DNA of 57,500 bases. Origin: Stramonita haemastoma (taxonomy: Eukaryota; Mollusca; Gastropoda; Neogastropoda; Muricidae). Shown piece by piece: positions 38,775 to 56,200 of this stretch; within the stretch, counting starts at the first letter, position 1; each line of letters begins with the position of its first letter. The notes under the pieces were generated by a model that saw only the letters and a list, made by a program, of their open reading frames with translations, was not told where the DNA came from and did no database searches. A program made the position numbers and the translations under genes. The stretch covers positions 43,451,771 to 43,509,270 of the forward strand of contig CM060328.1 in NCBI GenBank assembly GCA_030674155.1, in the 5' to 3' direction.

Positions 38775-40204
38775 CTGCACAACAGCAAAGCACAGGTTGT
38801 CTGAAAGCTGAAGAATGACTGGTTTTTATGCCTGAATGGCAGTTTTCTCTTTTTTTTCCCACCCTTGCTACTTAATTTCATTGTTTTTAAAAAGTTCTCC
38901 CCCCCCCCCCCCCCCAGCGAATTACCATCTCTTTCTAAACAACAAGCAAAGTCTCTCTCTCCTCCCCCCCCCCCCCCCCCTTGGCCCCCCTCTATCTCTC
39001 TGAGTCTCTCCCATATTCCATTTGTGGTTTTTTTTTCTCTTCTTTCCTACCCTACCATACCATATTGTTTACAGCCCTACAGACCATGAAAGCCATATTG
39101 ATATATATCAGGGTTGTCACCTCATTCAGTTTCACTTTCAGTGGCTTCAATAACTTTCAACTTTAGGTTCAAATCCAATACCTCCTTGAAGCAATTTCAA
39201 AATCAAGAGCAAATATTGTATATTTAAATTCGGCTGGAAATTTCATATAAACTTTTTTTAAATCACCTTAAAAACAACAAAGATTTAAGAAACAAATAAA
39301 CAACAAAACAAAAACCTTCCAAATCATCTTTCGCCCTCCACCAACCTAACTCCCACTCTCACTCCCACAGTCAACAGTGACAGACAAACCACAGTATTTT
39401 GATTTTTTTATCTCACAATAATGAATATCATCTTACTGTCAACCACTGCCAGAAAAGTTATTTTACAACAAATTCCATTTACTGCTACACTACAGCAGAC
39501 AGAGAAGTTGAACTGGCAAGCAGCCAAAGGCCCAAACTTGAAAACAGTCCACAGCCTCTTGTCAACCGACTTTTTGGAACTTTTTTTTTCATGACAAATA
39601 ATGACCCACAAAGATCTTCTTCTTAAGGCACAGGATTTATCTTTTCACATAAATTCTACGCATAAACATTACTCCCTTTAAAAAAAAAAAAAATCAATTT
39701 GAACTTTTTTTCCCCCTTAAACAGCAGCTGAGCATAAGGTTATATATATATATAATCAGCTTTTGGGGGCTCTTTTTTTCCAATTTTTACATGAAGGTCA
39801 CACTTCCATGCATGATCATATATATATATCACTGCTGAAAAGTCAACAAAATACATTATATAATGCACTGGATGTAACAAGAACGCTGTAAACTTACAGC
39901 ATTTTGATTTTTTTTCCTTCTTTGAGGGATCGAATTCCTTTGTTTCTTATTTTTCTTGGTGTTTTGGTTGCTGTTGCTTCAGGTTGATTTTTTTTGTTTG
40001 TTTATGTTTTGTTTGTTTTTGTTGTTTTATGTGGAAGAAAATCTTGTACATACACCCATATATCAATTTCATATCAACCCAAAGATTCTCAAAATATAAA
40101 AAATTTCTGGCAAACTTTCCCTATAGTGTTATGCAGCCCACATGACAAAGCAATGTACACTCTATACATTATTACATGCACACAATGTCTGGAGCCATAC
40201 ATGC

Positions 40205-40205
<1 letters not shown>
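38775..40205. other. Sequence upstream of coding exon 1, nearest part
   Basis: Contains C17-type runs at 38899-38915 and 38964-38980, a TA tract (39742-39754) and A/T-rich sequence. It begins with the acceptor preceding exon 1, so it is an intron from an unseen 5' untranslated exon. Confidence 0.6.
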
Positions 40206-40473
<268 letters not shown>

Positions 40474-40949
40474 CACACACAGGTCTCTGTCTTTTCTTCT
40501 TGGCCTGTATAATCAAATCTACACAAGCCATTCCTGGCTTATCTCCTTCCTGCTCTTACACAGACAAATGCTTCAGCTGAAGACAGTCTCCAATTGTACA
40601 GTCAACAATTTCCACTCATGCTTTTCTTGACTGCAAAGTGGCATCCTTAGCCAGACTCCATTAGCTCTAGGGCCTTTCTCTTCCTTCATAATGTAATAAA
40701 AGTCTGTTCAATCTGTTACCTCATGCACATCATTCAAAAGATGAACAGTTTTCATTACAGCACATAATGCCTGCTTCTAATGGAGCACTGAAAAACAACC
40801 TGAAGCAACACCAGGTGTTCATAAATTCCTAAATCACTGAAAGATATTAAGGACATTGACCTAGAGCTCTGAACATGGTATTACTATTAGTTAAATAGAT
40901 CTACATACCACTTTGGGATTTTCTTTCACCACCAAAAAGCTGCATGCAT

Positions 40950-41168
40950 GAATGTATTCTTTATTTCTAGGATAATGGAATAACCACTTATAACTTAAGT
41001 GCTCTTTATACATCCAGTCCCCACATGCATATTATGGTTTTGTAAATTTTGTCATTTATCCCCATCAGAACACAACAGCCTACTCTTCCGAAAAGCGGTA
41101 CAAGTTTTAATGTGTGTAACAAGATGTTCTGCACGCACTCACACACGAGACCTCGATTTATAGTCTTA
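40950..41168 (-). mobile_element. tRNA-derived SINE, 3' part, minus strand
   Basis: TATTCTTTATTTCTAGGATA ATGGAATAA on the tail side, then CAGCCTACTCTTCCGAAAAG CGG and CGAGACCTCGATTTATAGTC. The copy is cut off where a TGCATGCG/CA-rich repeat begins (41168). Confidence 0.85.
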
Positions 41169-41264
41169 TGCAGGCATGTGTATGCATGCGTGTGCGTGCA
41201 CGCACACATGCACGCACACATGCATGCACACCATGCATGCACACACACATACACACACACACAC
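41169..41264. repeat. Purine-pyrimidine alternating TGCATGCG/CACA tract
   Basis: Alternating TG, CA and CG dinucleotides, including GTGTATGCATGCGTGTGCGT. Such sequence can adopt Z-DNA in vitro. Confidence 0.85.
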
Positions 41265-41739
41265 TAATGACCTACAGTTTGCCAAGTTTTAGCTGCTTTT
41301 CGCCAACTAATACCAGCAAAGCAGAAAACCAAATTAGAATGGTCATTACCCCAACAACTTTAAAGTTTAAACTATCAACTGAGTTCCATGGTCCTGGTTT
41401 GCCACTGTCAATCAATAGTTACTGCAGGGAACAAAATAACAAAATGAAAACATGGCATATTCTTGTTGCTGTCCTTGCAGACAGAGCCCATGCATTTTTT
41501 TAAAGTTTAAAAAAAAAAATTTTAAACCCCCGTAATTTTGGATATTGCTCTCTAACCTGCAATCTTTGTACTCTAAAAATATAGATCCATCATTCGGAAA
41601 CAGTGCAAAAGAACTTGAGTAAATTGCTCCCCATCCTCTAATTTCTCCATTACTGAATACTGGCAATATGCAATCCCCAAGAGGAGCAGCACAAATATCA
41701 TGCTGAGAAATCAATCATGGTTCTATGTGGTACCACACA

Positions 41740-41876
41740 CGTGCGCACACAAGCACACGTGCACACACATGACATGCCCGCAAACACACACACATGCACA
41801 CAAACATGCACAAAAACATGTCTGTGCCATTCTCCATATAGGGAGGGAGGGAGGGAGGGAGGGGGAGGGAGGGAGG

Positions 41877-41949
<73 letters not shown>
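41740..41949. repeat. (CA)n-like tract, (GGGA)n and (GT)n
   Basis: CA/CATG-rich to about 41820, GGGA units at 41841-41878, then a pure GT tract at 41879-41948. Confidence 0.95.
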
Positions 41950-41950
<1 letters not shown>

Positions 41951-42705
41951 ATGCACATGCTAGTTTTCTTCCCTTTCCTATTTGCCAAGCACACATTTTT
42001 CTCTCTCATGGTTGTTTTACCTCAACATCACCCAGTTGTCCTTTCAAATCTATATTCACTGAGGTTTCTCTTCACTGTACAAACCACCCTGTCCATATAA
42101 CGTTCCGAAAGTTCTCTACATACAGTGTACTCCTAAGCGCCACTTCCTAAATGATTTTCCATCTTTTCACTTTCAAACAGTTCGGCACATGCAGACATAA
42201 TTCACCCCTGCTCCTGAATTTCAAGTGCAAGCTGAAGAATGTGAAAAAGAAAAGGGACAACGAATGGAAAATGAGGGGAAAAAAAAGAAAAGTGAGGGGC
42301 AGGGTTGAAAAGTTGAGGTGTAGAAGGGGAGCGAGTACAAGAAAAACAGGCCCAGTCAAGCCATAAATGATAACATTCTTGGGCTGGGGTTTTTTCATAT
42401 TTCAACTGATTACATCAACGAAGTGTTTATTGTTAATTGATAAGTTGTTACTGTTTATTACAACAAAGATATCAAAGTGTACAGTCTAGATATCTGTTGG
42501 ATGCTTTCTTGCAAGATATTAGCTAAATTACACAACAGCATATATAACACAAATTCCAGTCCCAGTAAGTGATCTACACTTACTGATAAATTACCCACAT
42601 TTTAACCCCTTTATGTGCTTAAAAGATAAAAAGTTGAGTAATACTATCATATTTCTTGAGTCTTTGTAGATCTATGCTTGACATATCACTGGGTCTCTTG
42701 CTCAT
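41950..42705. other. Upstream non-coding sequence
   Basis: No recognised repeat or exon. Confidence 0.45.
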
Positions 42706-42719
42706 ACACACATACACTG

Positions 42720-42755
<36 letters not shown>

Positions 42756-42802
42756 CACACACACACACACACACTGTGACACATACACGTGACACACACA
42801 CT

Positions 42803-42872
<70 letters not shown>

Positions 42873-43052
42873 TGCACACACGCATGCATGGCACACACAC
42901 ACAAACGCACACACATGATGCATACATTATATATTGTGCACATGCACACACACATCATGTTTACACACTTTAAACTCATAAAATCTGTGCATGCCCATGT
43001 GTGCTTGCACACAGATGTGCACGCAGGTCTGGTGTGCATGCACGCACACACA

Positions 43053-43100
<48 letters not shown>
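42706..43100. repeat. (CA)n arrays with GTGACACATACA units
   Basis: CA tracts at 42706-42910 and 43040-43100, the first with CACTGTGACACATACACGTG interruptions. Confidence 0.95.
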
Positions 43101-43102
<2 letters not shown>

Positions 43103-43777
43103 ATCACTACCATCACACACATTCAACATCACCACCCCATCCCCACCCCACCCCACACACACAGTATAATACATTTCACCTCAGTGATCTAAATCATCCA
43201 CCGACTGTTCCCAAAACAGAATGAACCAGCAGACTGGAGTTCCCTGTATGGCTGCAGCCTCCGTCCCTTTCCTCTCTTCAGGGCTCTCAGACCATTTTTG
43301 CTATGTATACATCAACAACAACTTCTATTTTGCTTTCTAATCTCTGGGCGCAGCCCGGATTTGCAGAACTCATTATGTCTCTATCTCCCTTCAACTGTTC
43401 CCTTACCATCCCCCCCCAACCTCCTCCCCGGCCACAGCTAACAATGCCTCCAGGCTCTCCCTGGCCTCCGCATTTATAATCAAGCTTGTTTACAGCTGCC
43501 ATGCCACAAAAACAGCTCAGCACAAGATTCCATGCAACACTGGAATGCTTGTCTTCTGCCGAGTCAACAATGGTCATTGTCATGCCTCAGTTTCTGTGGT
43601 CTACAACAGCAGACTCTCTCCTCCAGTTTGTATTTGGCCTTTAAAAAAAAAAAACAAAAAAAAAAAACCCACAGCTACAATCAGTCTTAGTCAATAGTAA
43701 CACACTCTTTATATATTTGCTTGAATGAGAAAACTGTCTATGTTTGTTAAGTACTGTCTTGTTTCTGCAGCTATCTA
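43101..43777. other. Upstream block of mixed composition (43190-43640)
   Basis: Less A/T-rich than its surroundings. A 98-codon minus-strand frame (43287-43583) matches no family I know. It could hold a 5' untranslated exon or regulatory sequence, but no signal decides this. Confidence 0.35.
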
Positions 43778-43848
<71 letters not shown>

Positions 43849-43942
43849 GTGTTGTGCATGCTTGTGTGCATACAATCTGTGTTCGCACATGTTTGTACAC
43901 ATGTGTGACTGTGGCAGGTGGTGTGTGGTGTGTGTGGTGTGT

Positions 43943-44032
<90 letters not shown>

Positions 44033-44068
44033 GTGTGTGTGTGGTGTGGTGTGTGTGTGATAATGTGT

Positions 44069-44105
<37 letters not shown>

Positions 44106-44155
44106 GTGGGTGCAGAGAGCAAGAGAGAGAGGAGAAAGTGTGTTTGTCACTTTGT

Positions 44156-44210
<55 letters not shown>

Positions 44211-44285
44211 GTGTGTGTGTGTGTGTGTGTGTTTACACATGCATGCATGTGTGTGCACGTGCACGTGTGCGTGCGTGCGTGCATG
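43778..44285. repeat. (TG)n arrays, about 500 bases
   Basis: TG tracts at 43778-43855, 43918-44100 and 44158-44232 with TGGTG interruptions and a TGCATGCATG/CGTGCGTG end. Confidence 0.98.
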
Positions 44286-46090
<1,805 letters not shown>

Positions 46091-46229
46091 CACAGTAACA
46101 GGCATAGAATGTCTCTAACTAATTAATATGGGTGTGTATTTAAAAAGAATCCCTTTTATGATAAAACTATATCAGAATGCAAATTTTTTTTCAAAGAATG
46201 TAAAAAATAAATACAATTTAGCATAAGAA

Positions 46230-46262
46230 TGTGTGGAAGAGGGAGAGATATAGAGAGAGAAT

Positions 46263-46328
<66 letters not shown>
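46230..46328. repeat. (GA)n microsatellite
   Basis: GA tract ending directly at a SINE tail. Confidence 0.97.
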
Positions 46329-46640
<312 letters not shown>

Positions 46641-46796
46641 AGATTCTCAGATTGTGTACCACTACCAGCAATGAAATGGTAAGTCTACAGACCTGTACAA
46701 ATCAACAAATACTTTCTTGCTCTTAGTGTACTGTGTTTAGTGTGTACATAGGAATAACAGATACGGACTGGATTGCCCACCGCTTTCATGACCTGC

Positions 46797-46861
46797 ATAT
46801 ATATATATATATATATATATATTTTATATATATATATATTATATCATAAATATTATATATT
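46797..46861. repeat. (AT)n palindromic tract
   Basis: AT repeat with short interruptions, self-complementary over about 60 bases. Confidence 0.93.
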
Positions 46862-48120
46862 CAAAATATCCCTACACATACATGTACTGGAGTTCATGAA
46901 TGAATCACTGCAGAACATATCAGTCCTAATCTCCAGCCAGTCCCATATCTAGGTCAGTGACCCTTGCTTGCTGCATATCGTGTGACCTAGCAGACAATCG
47001 CTGTAGAGTAGATTAGTCACATTTAATAGCTTCAAATGAATACAACTTCTTTCCACCCCGATTATGTTTGCATGAATGAAATCCAAGTTCCACAGGTATA
47101 TATGCTACCTTGGTCCCTGGCAGAATACAGCTTTTTTTTTAAAATAAGAAATGGAAGACAAACCCGAAGAGTTTTCAAGCAAATTCTTTTTTTCTTTAAT
47201 AAAAAATTTAGAACTCTATGACCAGAAAACTTGCATAAAACATAAAAAGTATTATAAAGAAAATTGCATTTTAAAAAAATTATTATTAATAATCGGCATT
47301 ACATTAGATTACTTTTTGACTTACCCATAATTGGTTTTATTACTGGTATATACCCGCTCACACTGAGTTTGACTGAGCATTAAACCTGCTAAGAAAAAGT
47401 AGCCAATACACTAGTCAATAAAGAGAAAGCTCATGGTACAGAGATATGAATCCACAATTCTGATTAAGTACTAACACTTTAAAAGCCTGATTTATGAAAA
47501 TGACCTGACACGCCATGTACAGAATCCACACACTCATTTCTCTCACTTGGTCTCCAGTGAAATTACGAATGAGTCATCCATCAGTAAAGGGTAATTATTA
47601 TGATGCCTGATGTTACCACAGTGCAGTTCTAAGCGACCAAAACACACCCAAGGCCAAAGTGGCTATGGATATGACTTTCCATGATTGGACTTGCATCAAC
47701 CATATGAACTACTACAGTCAGAAATGACGCTAACTTGACATCTGCCATCAAAGTCACACCACTCTTTGTCCGGGTGCCTTCTCTCTGGAGAAGGACACAA
47801 CACTACACTGACACTTGCTGACCAATCCATAATTAAATTTTAATATCATATTTATAATTATATAATCAGTGACTGACTAAATCACTGTGTGGGAGGAGCA
47901 AATGACAAAATGTTGAACTTTAAACGAAAAATGAATGAGCAATTATCAAATATTTGACAAACCATATGTTCAGGTACACATAAGCATGCACACATAATGT
48001 GCAGGCAAATACGTCATACCTAAATCAGTATGCATAAATATGAGTGAATACATGCATGCACACACATGTGCAAGTGCAAAACTAGTGTGCAAGCACGCAC
48101 ATGCATGTATACATATGTAT
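46862..48120. other. Upstream non-coding sequence
   Basis: A less A/T-rich stretch at 47500-47830 has no frame or element I recognise. The rest is A/T-rich. Confidence 0.45.
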
Positions 48121-48182
<62 letters not shown>

Positions 48183-48229
48183 ATGAGCTTGTTAACTGGG
48201 TGACAATAATTGCGAAAGATATTCTATAA

Positions 48230-48316
<87 letters not shown>

Positions 48317-48367
48317 CGTGTATGTGTGTGTGTGTGCGTGCGTGCGTGTGTGTGTGTTTGTGTGTAT
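48121..48367. repeat. Facing (CA)n and (TG)n tracts
   Basis: CA at 48121-48180 and TG at 48233-48355 on the same strand, about 50 bases apart, so they can pair as an inverted repeat. Confidence 0.95.
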
Positions 48368-48527
48368 GTAATCATCGCCAATGAAAATGATAAAAATGTA
48401 ATTTATAATAAAAATGTAATTTATACTAAAAACGCAGCAGTTGAGGAGATGACTAGTTATCACCATAACATTTATTATCAAAAAGCAAATACAGCATGAA
48501 GAAGGTTCCCAACCACACAAAACGTGT

Positions 48528-48562
<35 letters not shown>

Positions 48563-49089
48563 GGGGGAAAGGGAGGACAAGAGCAGGGTTTTGCTTCGTT
48601 GCCACCCACCATCTGCTGCCTAGCTCTAATATACTGCAGAAGTCTTTAGCTGCATGGGTTGTCAAGACGGCTGCACATGACGCATACCCCATAAAAGGGG
48701 GCTTAACCTTTCACTTCAGTCACTCTAATCCCCTCCAATCTTTTTTTTTGTTTTTTTTTGTTACCTTTTTACATTCTGAAGGTATTCTTAGTAACCATAC
48801 ATACCAAAACTATACAATGTGAAACTACTTAACTTCTTCTTCTTCTTCATTCCCTTCAGTAGGACTCCTAGTCCTAGCTTTACCATCTGTGTCTGCATGT
48901 CTGTGTTAGTATCCAGAGTGAAAGTGTTGGAGTCTGTGTCACAGTAAAAACAACAACAAAAAACAACTAAGGGACAGCTGAGGTGTAAAGACTGAGAAGA
49001 GTGTACTTCTACCAGCCTGATACAGTGATAGGGAGCTTATTGTTATTGGTAAGATTTTTTTTTTTTTTACAGCAAATAATATGGTCCCT
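48368..49089. other. Upstream non-coding sequence with a short (CA)n
   Basis: CA at 48527-48560. Otherwise nothing recognised. Confidence 0.5.
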
Positions 49090-49378
49090 ATGAAACCCTT
49101 CTCTCAATCGTAAATAGGCGAAAACTTAAATGGTACGGGCATGTCACAAGATCAAAAGGACTTGCAAAAACAATACTGCAATGCACTGTCTAAGGAGGAA
49201 GAAAAAGAGGAAGACCAAGGAAGAGATAGGAGGACAACATCAGCAAATGGACAGACCTAGAACTAAACTAAACTTTGAGAAACAGAAAGGCAGAACAGAG
49301 AGAGGAATGGAGGGAACTGGTTGTCAAGTCTTCAACTTCAAGGGTGCCCCCACAGTTGCCAGACTAAGGGATAGATAG
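49090..49378 (+). mobile_element. LINE 3' end: C-terminal tail of a reverse-transcriptase ORF
   Basis: Across frames it reads RRKLKWYGHVTRSKGLAKTI LQ, GGRKRGRPRKRWEDNISKW and REEWRELVVKSS, the typical C-terminal tail of RTE/Jockey-like non-LTR retrotransposon polyproteins in invertebrates. It is broken by stops and frame changes and ends in a GATA run (49371-49382). A dead 5'-truncated copy. Confidence 0.85.
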
Positions 49379-50214
49379 ATAGAAAGAATATGACACTATT
49401 TCAGTTTCCACCACTGAGGTAACTAGTACATTCTGTAAATAGATGGGGTGGTATCTATAGCACAAACACATGTGGCTTTATTTTCATTCTTTCCTATCAG
49501 CATGCCGTCATGATAGCTCTCTCTTCTATGAAAGGGGGAATATGGGTGGGTGTGGGGGTTGCAAGACTGTTTTCTCAAGATTTAATTCAGGGAATCTGAA
49601 TACAAAGTCTCACCAGAATGACACAAAGCAGTAAGAAGACTGGAGTAAAGTAGCTCTGAGGAGGAAATCTCAATCACTGTTTTAACCTGGCTGCCATATA
49701 TATACATGATGCATAAACGATAAAGAATCAAACATGCCAGCACTCATCCACTAGACCGTGAGAGATGACAGATCTGGGTGGTAGTAGCTAGTCTTTTTGA
49801 TGAGGTGATAAACCAAAATCCAATACATGTACTACATGAGATGATTAATTGCAAGTAATGAATTTACAGTGTTCAAAAGACTTGACCCTGGTAAAATTCT
49901 ACGGGAAAGGGCGCTCTCATACAGTGTGGGGAAAATATATTAATCAGGTGAGAAAAACATGTGTGTATGTAAGAGATATGCCCAGTGTTCCAAGTTGAGG
50001 TGTGTTCAGCTTTTTTTGTTTGTTTTTGCTCTTTTTTTAATCCTTGGACAAGGGGGAGGGGAAGCTGCATCATTAGCCACACCATTAAATTTTACGATCT
50101 TTTGACAAACCTAGCTCTGAAGATGAAATCCATTTTATGTATAACATACCTTTTCATGTTTTGCTATCAAGATGGTCTGAGTGTGGGTTTGGGGGTTGTT
50201 TTTCTTTTTTCAAA
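49379..50214. other. Upstream non-coding sequence
   Basis: No recognised repeat or exon. Confidence 0.45.
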
Positions 50215-50510
50215 AGTTCCTCAGCTAAAGCTCCAAGGTTAACCAATGGTGAGATTTTGTGTAGTCAACTGTTTGCCCATTATTAAGGTAGCCACATTCT
50301 GACTTCGGGGATGATGTCTAAACAGGATAATAGAGTCCAAGCTTTTTTAAAATTTTAATGCTATCATCCATTCTACCTAGCACACAAAGGCCTACTCTTC
50401 CAAAAGGAAGAATGGATGCGCGAGATTTCTGTGTGCATTGATACAGGGGACCTCAGTTTTTAGTCTCATGACTTTTGGGAAAATGGAGTTGATACTGATT
50501 TCACTCAATT
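50215..50510 (-). mobile_element. tRNA-derived SINE with the alternative tail, decayed, minus strand
   Basis: GTTCCTCAGCTAAAGCTCCA AGGTTAACCAATGGTGAG is the tail module. Worn body blocks follow (GGCCTACTCTTCCAAAAGG, CCTCAGTTTTTAGTCTCATG). Confidence 0.75.
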
Positions 50511-50991
50511 GTCAATACAATTTACAAACCAAATTATACAAGATATCAAAAACACTTTTTTCTAATTTATCTACAACCACAGCAAAATGAAGCACAGTTG
50601 GACTTTTGTAGTCAATTCTACAACATATCAATATATATTTATAAATGAATATATCTTTAACCAGAGACTAAGAGAGACTCCTATACTAGACCAATCACTT
50701 TTTCTTTAAACACCACCAGCACTACCACCAGTAGGAAATAAAAGAAACAGGTGACAATAGCACCCAGTTTGTGGCAGTCTATGGTCACAGGATCATAAAC
50801 TTCCACAATGGCTTCGGACAAAATGGCACATGAAAAGTAAGCCAGTTTTCTTTCTAAAGATCAAGAGGTATGCAGACAAGCATGGCTTTTTCTAGCCTGT
50901 GGGCACCTCCCCACCCCCCTCTCTCTGTCTAGTGTTTCTGTCTGTCTGTCTGTCTGTCTCACTCACTCACCAACACACACCCACACCCACA

Positions 50992-51312
50992 CACTGATCT
51001 GCTGACCCCGGCTCAAATCCTGTTTACTTTAAGAGGATTTTTCCTCTGGAGTTAACATCAGTGCTGACTCCACTCTCTCCCAAAGTCCTTCGGATGAGAC
51101 TATAAACTGAGGTCCCGTGTGTGAACGCATGCTGAACATCCTGCGCACACATTAAAACCCGTTCCGTTTTTCGAAAGAGTAGGCCACTGTGTGCCTGTGG
51201 GGATGGATGACAAAACTGACAAAACTGCATACACATGGGGATTGGATCAGTGGATGTAAAAAAGCACATGGGCGCTTATTCCATTATCCTCGAAATAAAA
51301 GAATACATGCAT
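50992..51312 (+). mobile_element. tRNA-derived SINE lacking the A-box end
   Basis: Begins near the B box (CCGGCTCAAATCCTG) and keeps the CTGGAGTTAACATCAGTGCT body, AGTAGGCCACTGTGTGCC and a GAAATAAAAGAATACATGC tail. Confidence 0.88.
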
Positions 51313-51319
51313 AAAATCA

Positions 51320-51321
<2 letters not shown>

Positions 51322-51362
<41 letters not shown>

Positions 51363-51468
51363 ATGTTTACATATGTTTTTATACACTGAATAACTCTTTT
51401 TTAGGGCTGGGAAAAACCAGTTGTATGCTTAGTCTATTCAAATATTACCTTCATAAAATAAAATTTTG

Positions 51469-51537
<69 letters not shown>

Positions 51538-51547
51538 ACACCCCCCA

Positions 51548-51625
<78 letters not shown>
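51322..51625. repeat. (CA)n and (TC)n arrays
   Basis: CA at 51322-51360 and 51469-51540, then TC at 51549-51622. Confidence 0.97.
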
Positions 51626-53039
<1,414 letters not shown>

Positions 53040-53200
53040 TTTTTTTACAGTAGAACAGCTGATATGTCAAAGGTTAGAGCATGGAAGGTTATGGGTTCAA
53101 ATCCCTTAAGAGTCAAAAAGGATTTTCACACTCTGGATGGCTCCTAACCAGTGTGAGTGTGCTAGGGGCTCTTTGGGAAGACTGAAACAACAAAGTTGAG
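53040..53200 (+). mobile_element. Possible tRNA-derived SINE, third type
   Basis: GTTATGGGTTCAAATCCCTT holds a good B box. The A box region (GATATGTCAAAGGTTAGAGC) is weak. The following GTCAAAAAGGATTTTCACAC resembles SINE bodies. Limits uncertain. Confidence 0.45.
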
Positions 53201-56200
53201 CTTCATCTACTACACAGCTGAGATTTTTTAGAGTGTTGCTCAAATTACTTGATCAACACTGCAGGTATCTCTATCTAGGCCCACGGTAGCTTTATATTGA
53301 TAAGCTCCCTGTGGACCTCTGGCATGAGGAGATCTATGGGGATGCAACAACTGAACAAGACACTCCAGGTGGTACAGCTGGGATAGAGAGATTGGTATGG
53401 GAATAGCAGTTAGGAACATCAAAGAAGATAAGGCAGCCCCCAAAAAATTGGGGAGGGGGGGTGTTCTTGTGACAAGGTTACGAGGTACTTTTAGTTTTAC
53501 CTGGGTAGATCACAGTAGTAGATGGATGTTTAAGGAAGTGGAATGATAATCAAGAGAGAAGATGATAAGCTCCAGGGTCAATGATAAATTCAATGAAAAG
53601 ATCGTTTACTGATTCAGGTTATCTTTACAAAATACAACAACAAAAGATAACATGATTCACCGCTTTACTATGTGCGTAAATTTCAAGGGACACGCTTTGT
53701 TATCACCTTCACTATCATGAATCACAATATGAAGGTTCACCAAAGGAGTGACAAATTGATGCCAATGGACCTTGGGACTTGGATTACTCACAATGAATGT
53801 GATAACAACGTATTTGAATCAACAGACTGGTGTGGGGAAGATAGTACAACTAAAACGTAAGGGTACACTCCATACCACAACCATCTCATATCAGGTCAGG
53901 TCAGTCAGGTAAAAAAAAATCTTAGGAAAGCTGATGATAAACTGCCCATTGTTTTAAACTAGCCCTAGTATTTTCAATGAATTCTGCAGTTAAAATGCTG
54001 GCTCTCTAAATTCTGCAAAAACATTCAAATTATACTTTACAAAGCTGGATGTAAAGACATTGTAATAAACAAAACATTACTTACTTGACTGGAGGTCTTC
54101 AGGGATGTCAGCAGTTGAAAATCTGGGACAAATCAGGAGCCCACAGGGACCCTGGTACTAAACACTGTAAAATCCACTATTGTGGGACACCACATCGTGC
54201 GGAAGTCATCAAGTGTTCTGATCCAAAGCCGTTTCTGATGTCTTACATGAAATCCACACTTCTAAAATGCACAGGACTGCCCCACAAAAACTGACTCAGA
54301 GTATTTGTCTAGTAGAAGATGATATCCGTAGCAGCTGCTTCAGTCCTCAGATACCGATTCTGGTGTGAACACATTCACCTTTCCTCACTGAAGACAAGGC
54401 AGCAATGTCATGCAGCCTGTAACACACACACACACAAAATCATCTTAGCAGGTGCATGGGCATGTCATGTATTCATGAGCATGTGCAGGGTGGTGTGGTG
54501 ACTGAAGCATGAGTGGTGACTGAAGCATGAGTGATGAACTTTTATGAAGTACATTTATGAAATTTAGATATTCTGGTCAAAAATCAATTCAGTTAGTCAA
54601 TTCTTTTCAGCAAGGGAAGAAAACTGTTATAAACATGTCTGTCCAAAATGAGTTAAAAATTTCATTGGATTCATGTATTATATGACATCAAAATAACTGA
54701 ATGAGCCAAGGTGATTTGTGCTAACCACATATGTCTATCTCTATACAGAGTGTCTTTTGCTAGTTAAAGTCAGATTTTTGTTGACTGGTGACTCCTGGGT
54801 ATGTCAGACAGAATTGTTATAACTATCAAAGTATATCAAACTGTCTTAAAAAAACAACAACTAAAAGGCTTAGGGACAGGAGAGGACAGGATACCTTCAG
54901 ACAGGTAGTTAACCTTTTGTACCTGTCTAGATATAATCTACAAAAAAAATTAAACAAACTGTCTGGAACAGATCCAATCCTATAGATATCAAAAGTGAAT
55001 GCACTGTAAAAACAAAAAACGCAACAGAATGCAACCAATTTTTCTGTCCAGCTAGCCTTTCTGGCTGTATATACAGAGTTATGTTTGTTCTGCACACAAA
55101 CACAGCTAGCTCATCCCTAAATACACGGTCTGAGGGATGGCCTGAAGTGAAGGGAGGAGGTAATCAAAGGGTCAAAGAGGGAGTACGGGGGACCAATATT
55201 TCTGGTGCTAATCTGGGGTTGCCAGTTTCCAGTAAAGAGAGGACGCTGGACCTGTCAGGTAATTTCATGACACTCTTATTACTGTCTGATAGGAGGAAGC
55301 TCGCCGCAGGGGCTGCAGGCAGGAACTGTGTACAAAATCCAATAAGTCTGCTTGGGGGAAGGGGGGAGGAGTGGACAGGGAAGGGCTGATGCAAGAGCGC
55401 TCTTATTGGGATTCGCAGCAAGGCTGCGCCATGCAGACTTGCTAACTCAGACTAAATGGATACAAGCAAGCTCTGCAGGAAGTCATCACCATGCCCACAC
55501 ATTTAACAGCTTCTATTGGCCAAAAGCAGCATTCACTGAGTGAAGTGTGCTTTGTCTGTCTGTCTGTTTACTATCCCTGCCTGTCATGCACTGTACACAG
55601 ACCCTTGTAAACACAAACAAGGGAGGAAATTTATAAATGCATGTCTGCATGCGGTGTGCGCATGCACGCACGCACGAACGCACACACGCACGAACGCACG
55701 CACACACACACACACACACCAACACACTTTATAGCTTATACTTTCAGCTTATATTTAACCCAGATTCATCAATAAATGACAAAACAATTATTTCATCTCA
55801 GGACAGAAAAGCAAAGAGACAATGTCATGATCCAAAATACTGACCACCATCGACAACCCACTCTCATTCATTCACCAGCACATAGTAGAAACATCCTACA
55901 GACAACCAGGCACAACAATTTCCATATTCAGTAGTACTACTAATAATAAAAATTTATACATTCACACTCACAAATCCCCGACACAGCAACAGGACCACCA
56001 ATTTCAAAACTCATGAATAATCACGAAGGATGTCTGTGTCAATACTCTTCTTGTTCACCCAATCACTCATGAATACACGGGCAGTCTTGTGAAGACAATC
56101 TTGTGTTGCACAATACCTTAAAATTACAGGGTCTTCAAAGCAACCTTGCAAACTGCAAAACTGAAAGCAAGGAATCTATCATCTATGGTTCAAATATCAC

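Noticed and set aside
43287..43583. 98-codon minus-strand frame as an upstream coding exon
   Set aside because: No similarity recognised, and the DENND4 start codon with its N-terminal signature is at 38770.
54085..54501. Plus-strand frames of 69 and 60 codons near 54.1-54.5 kb
   Set aside because: Short, no start context, no recognised similarity.
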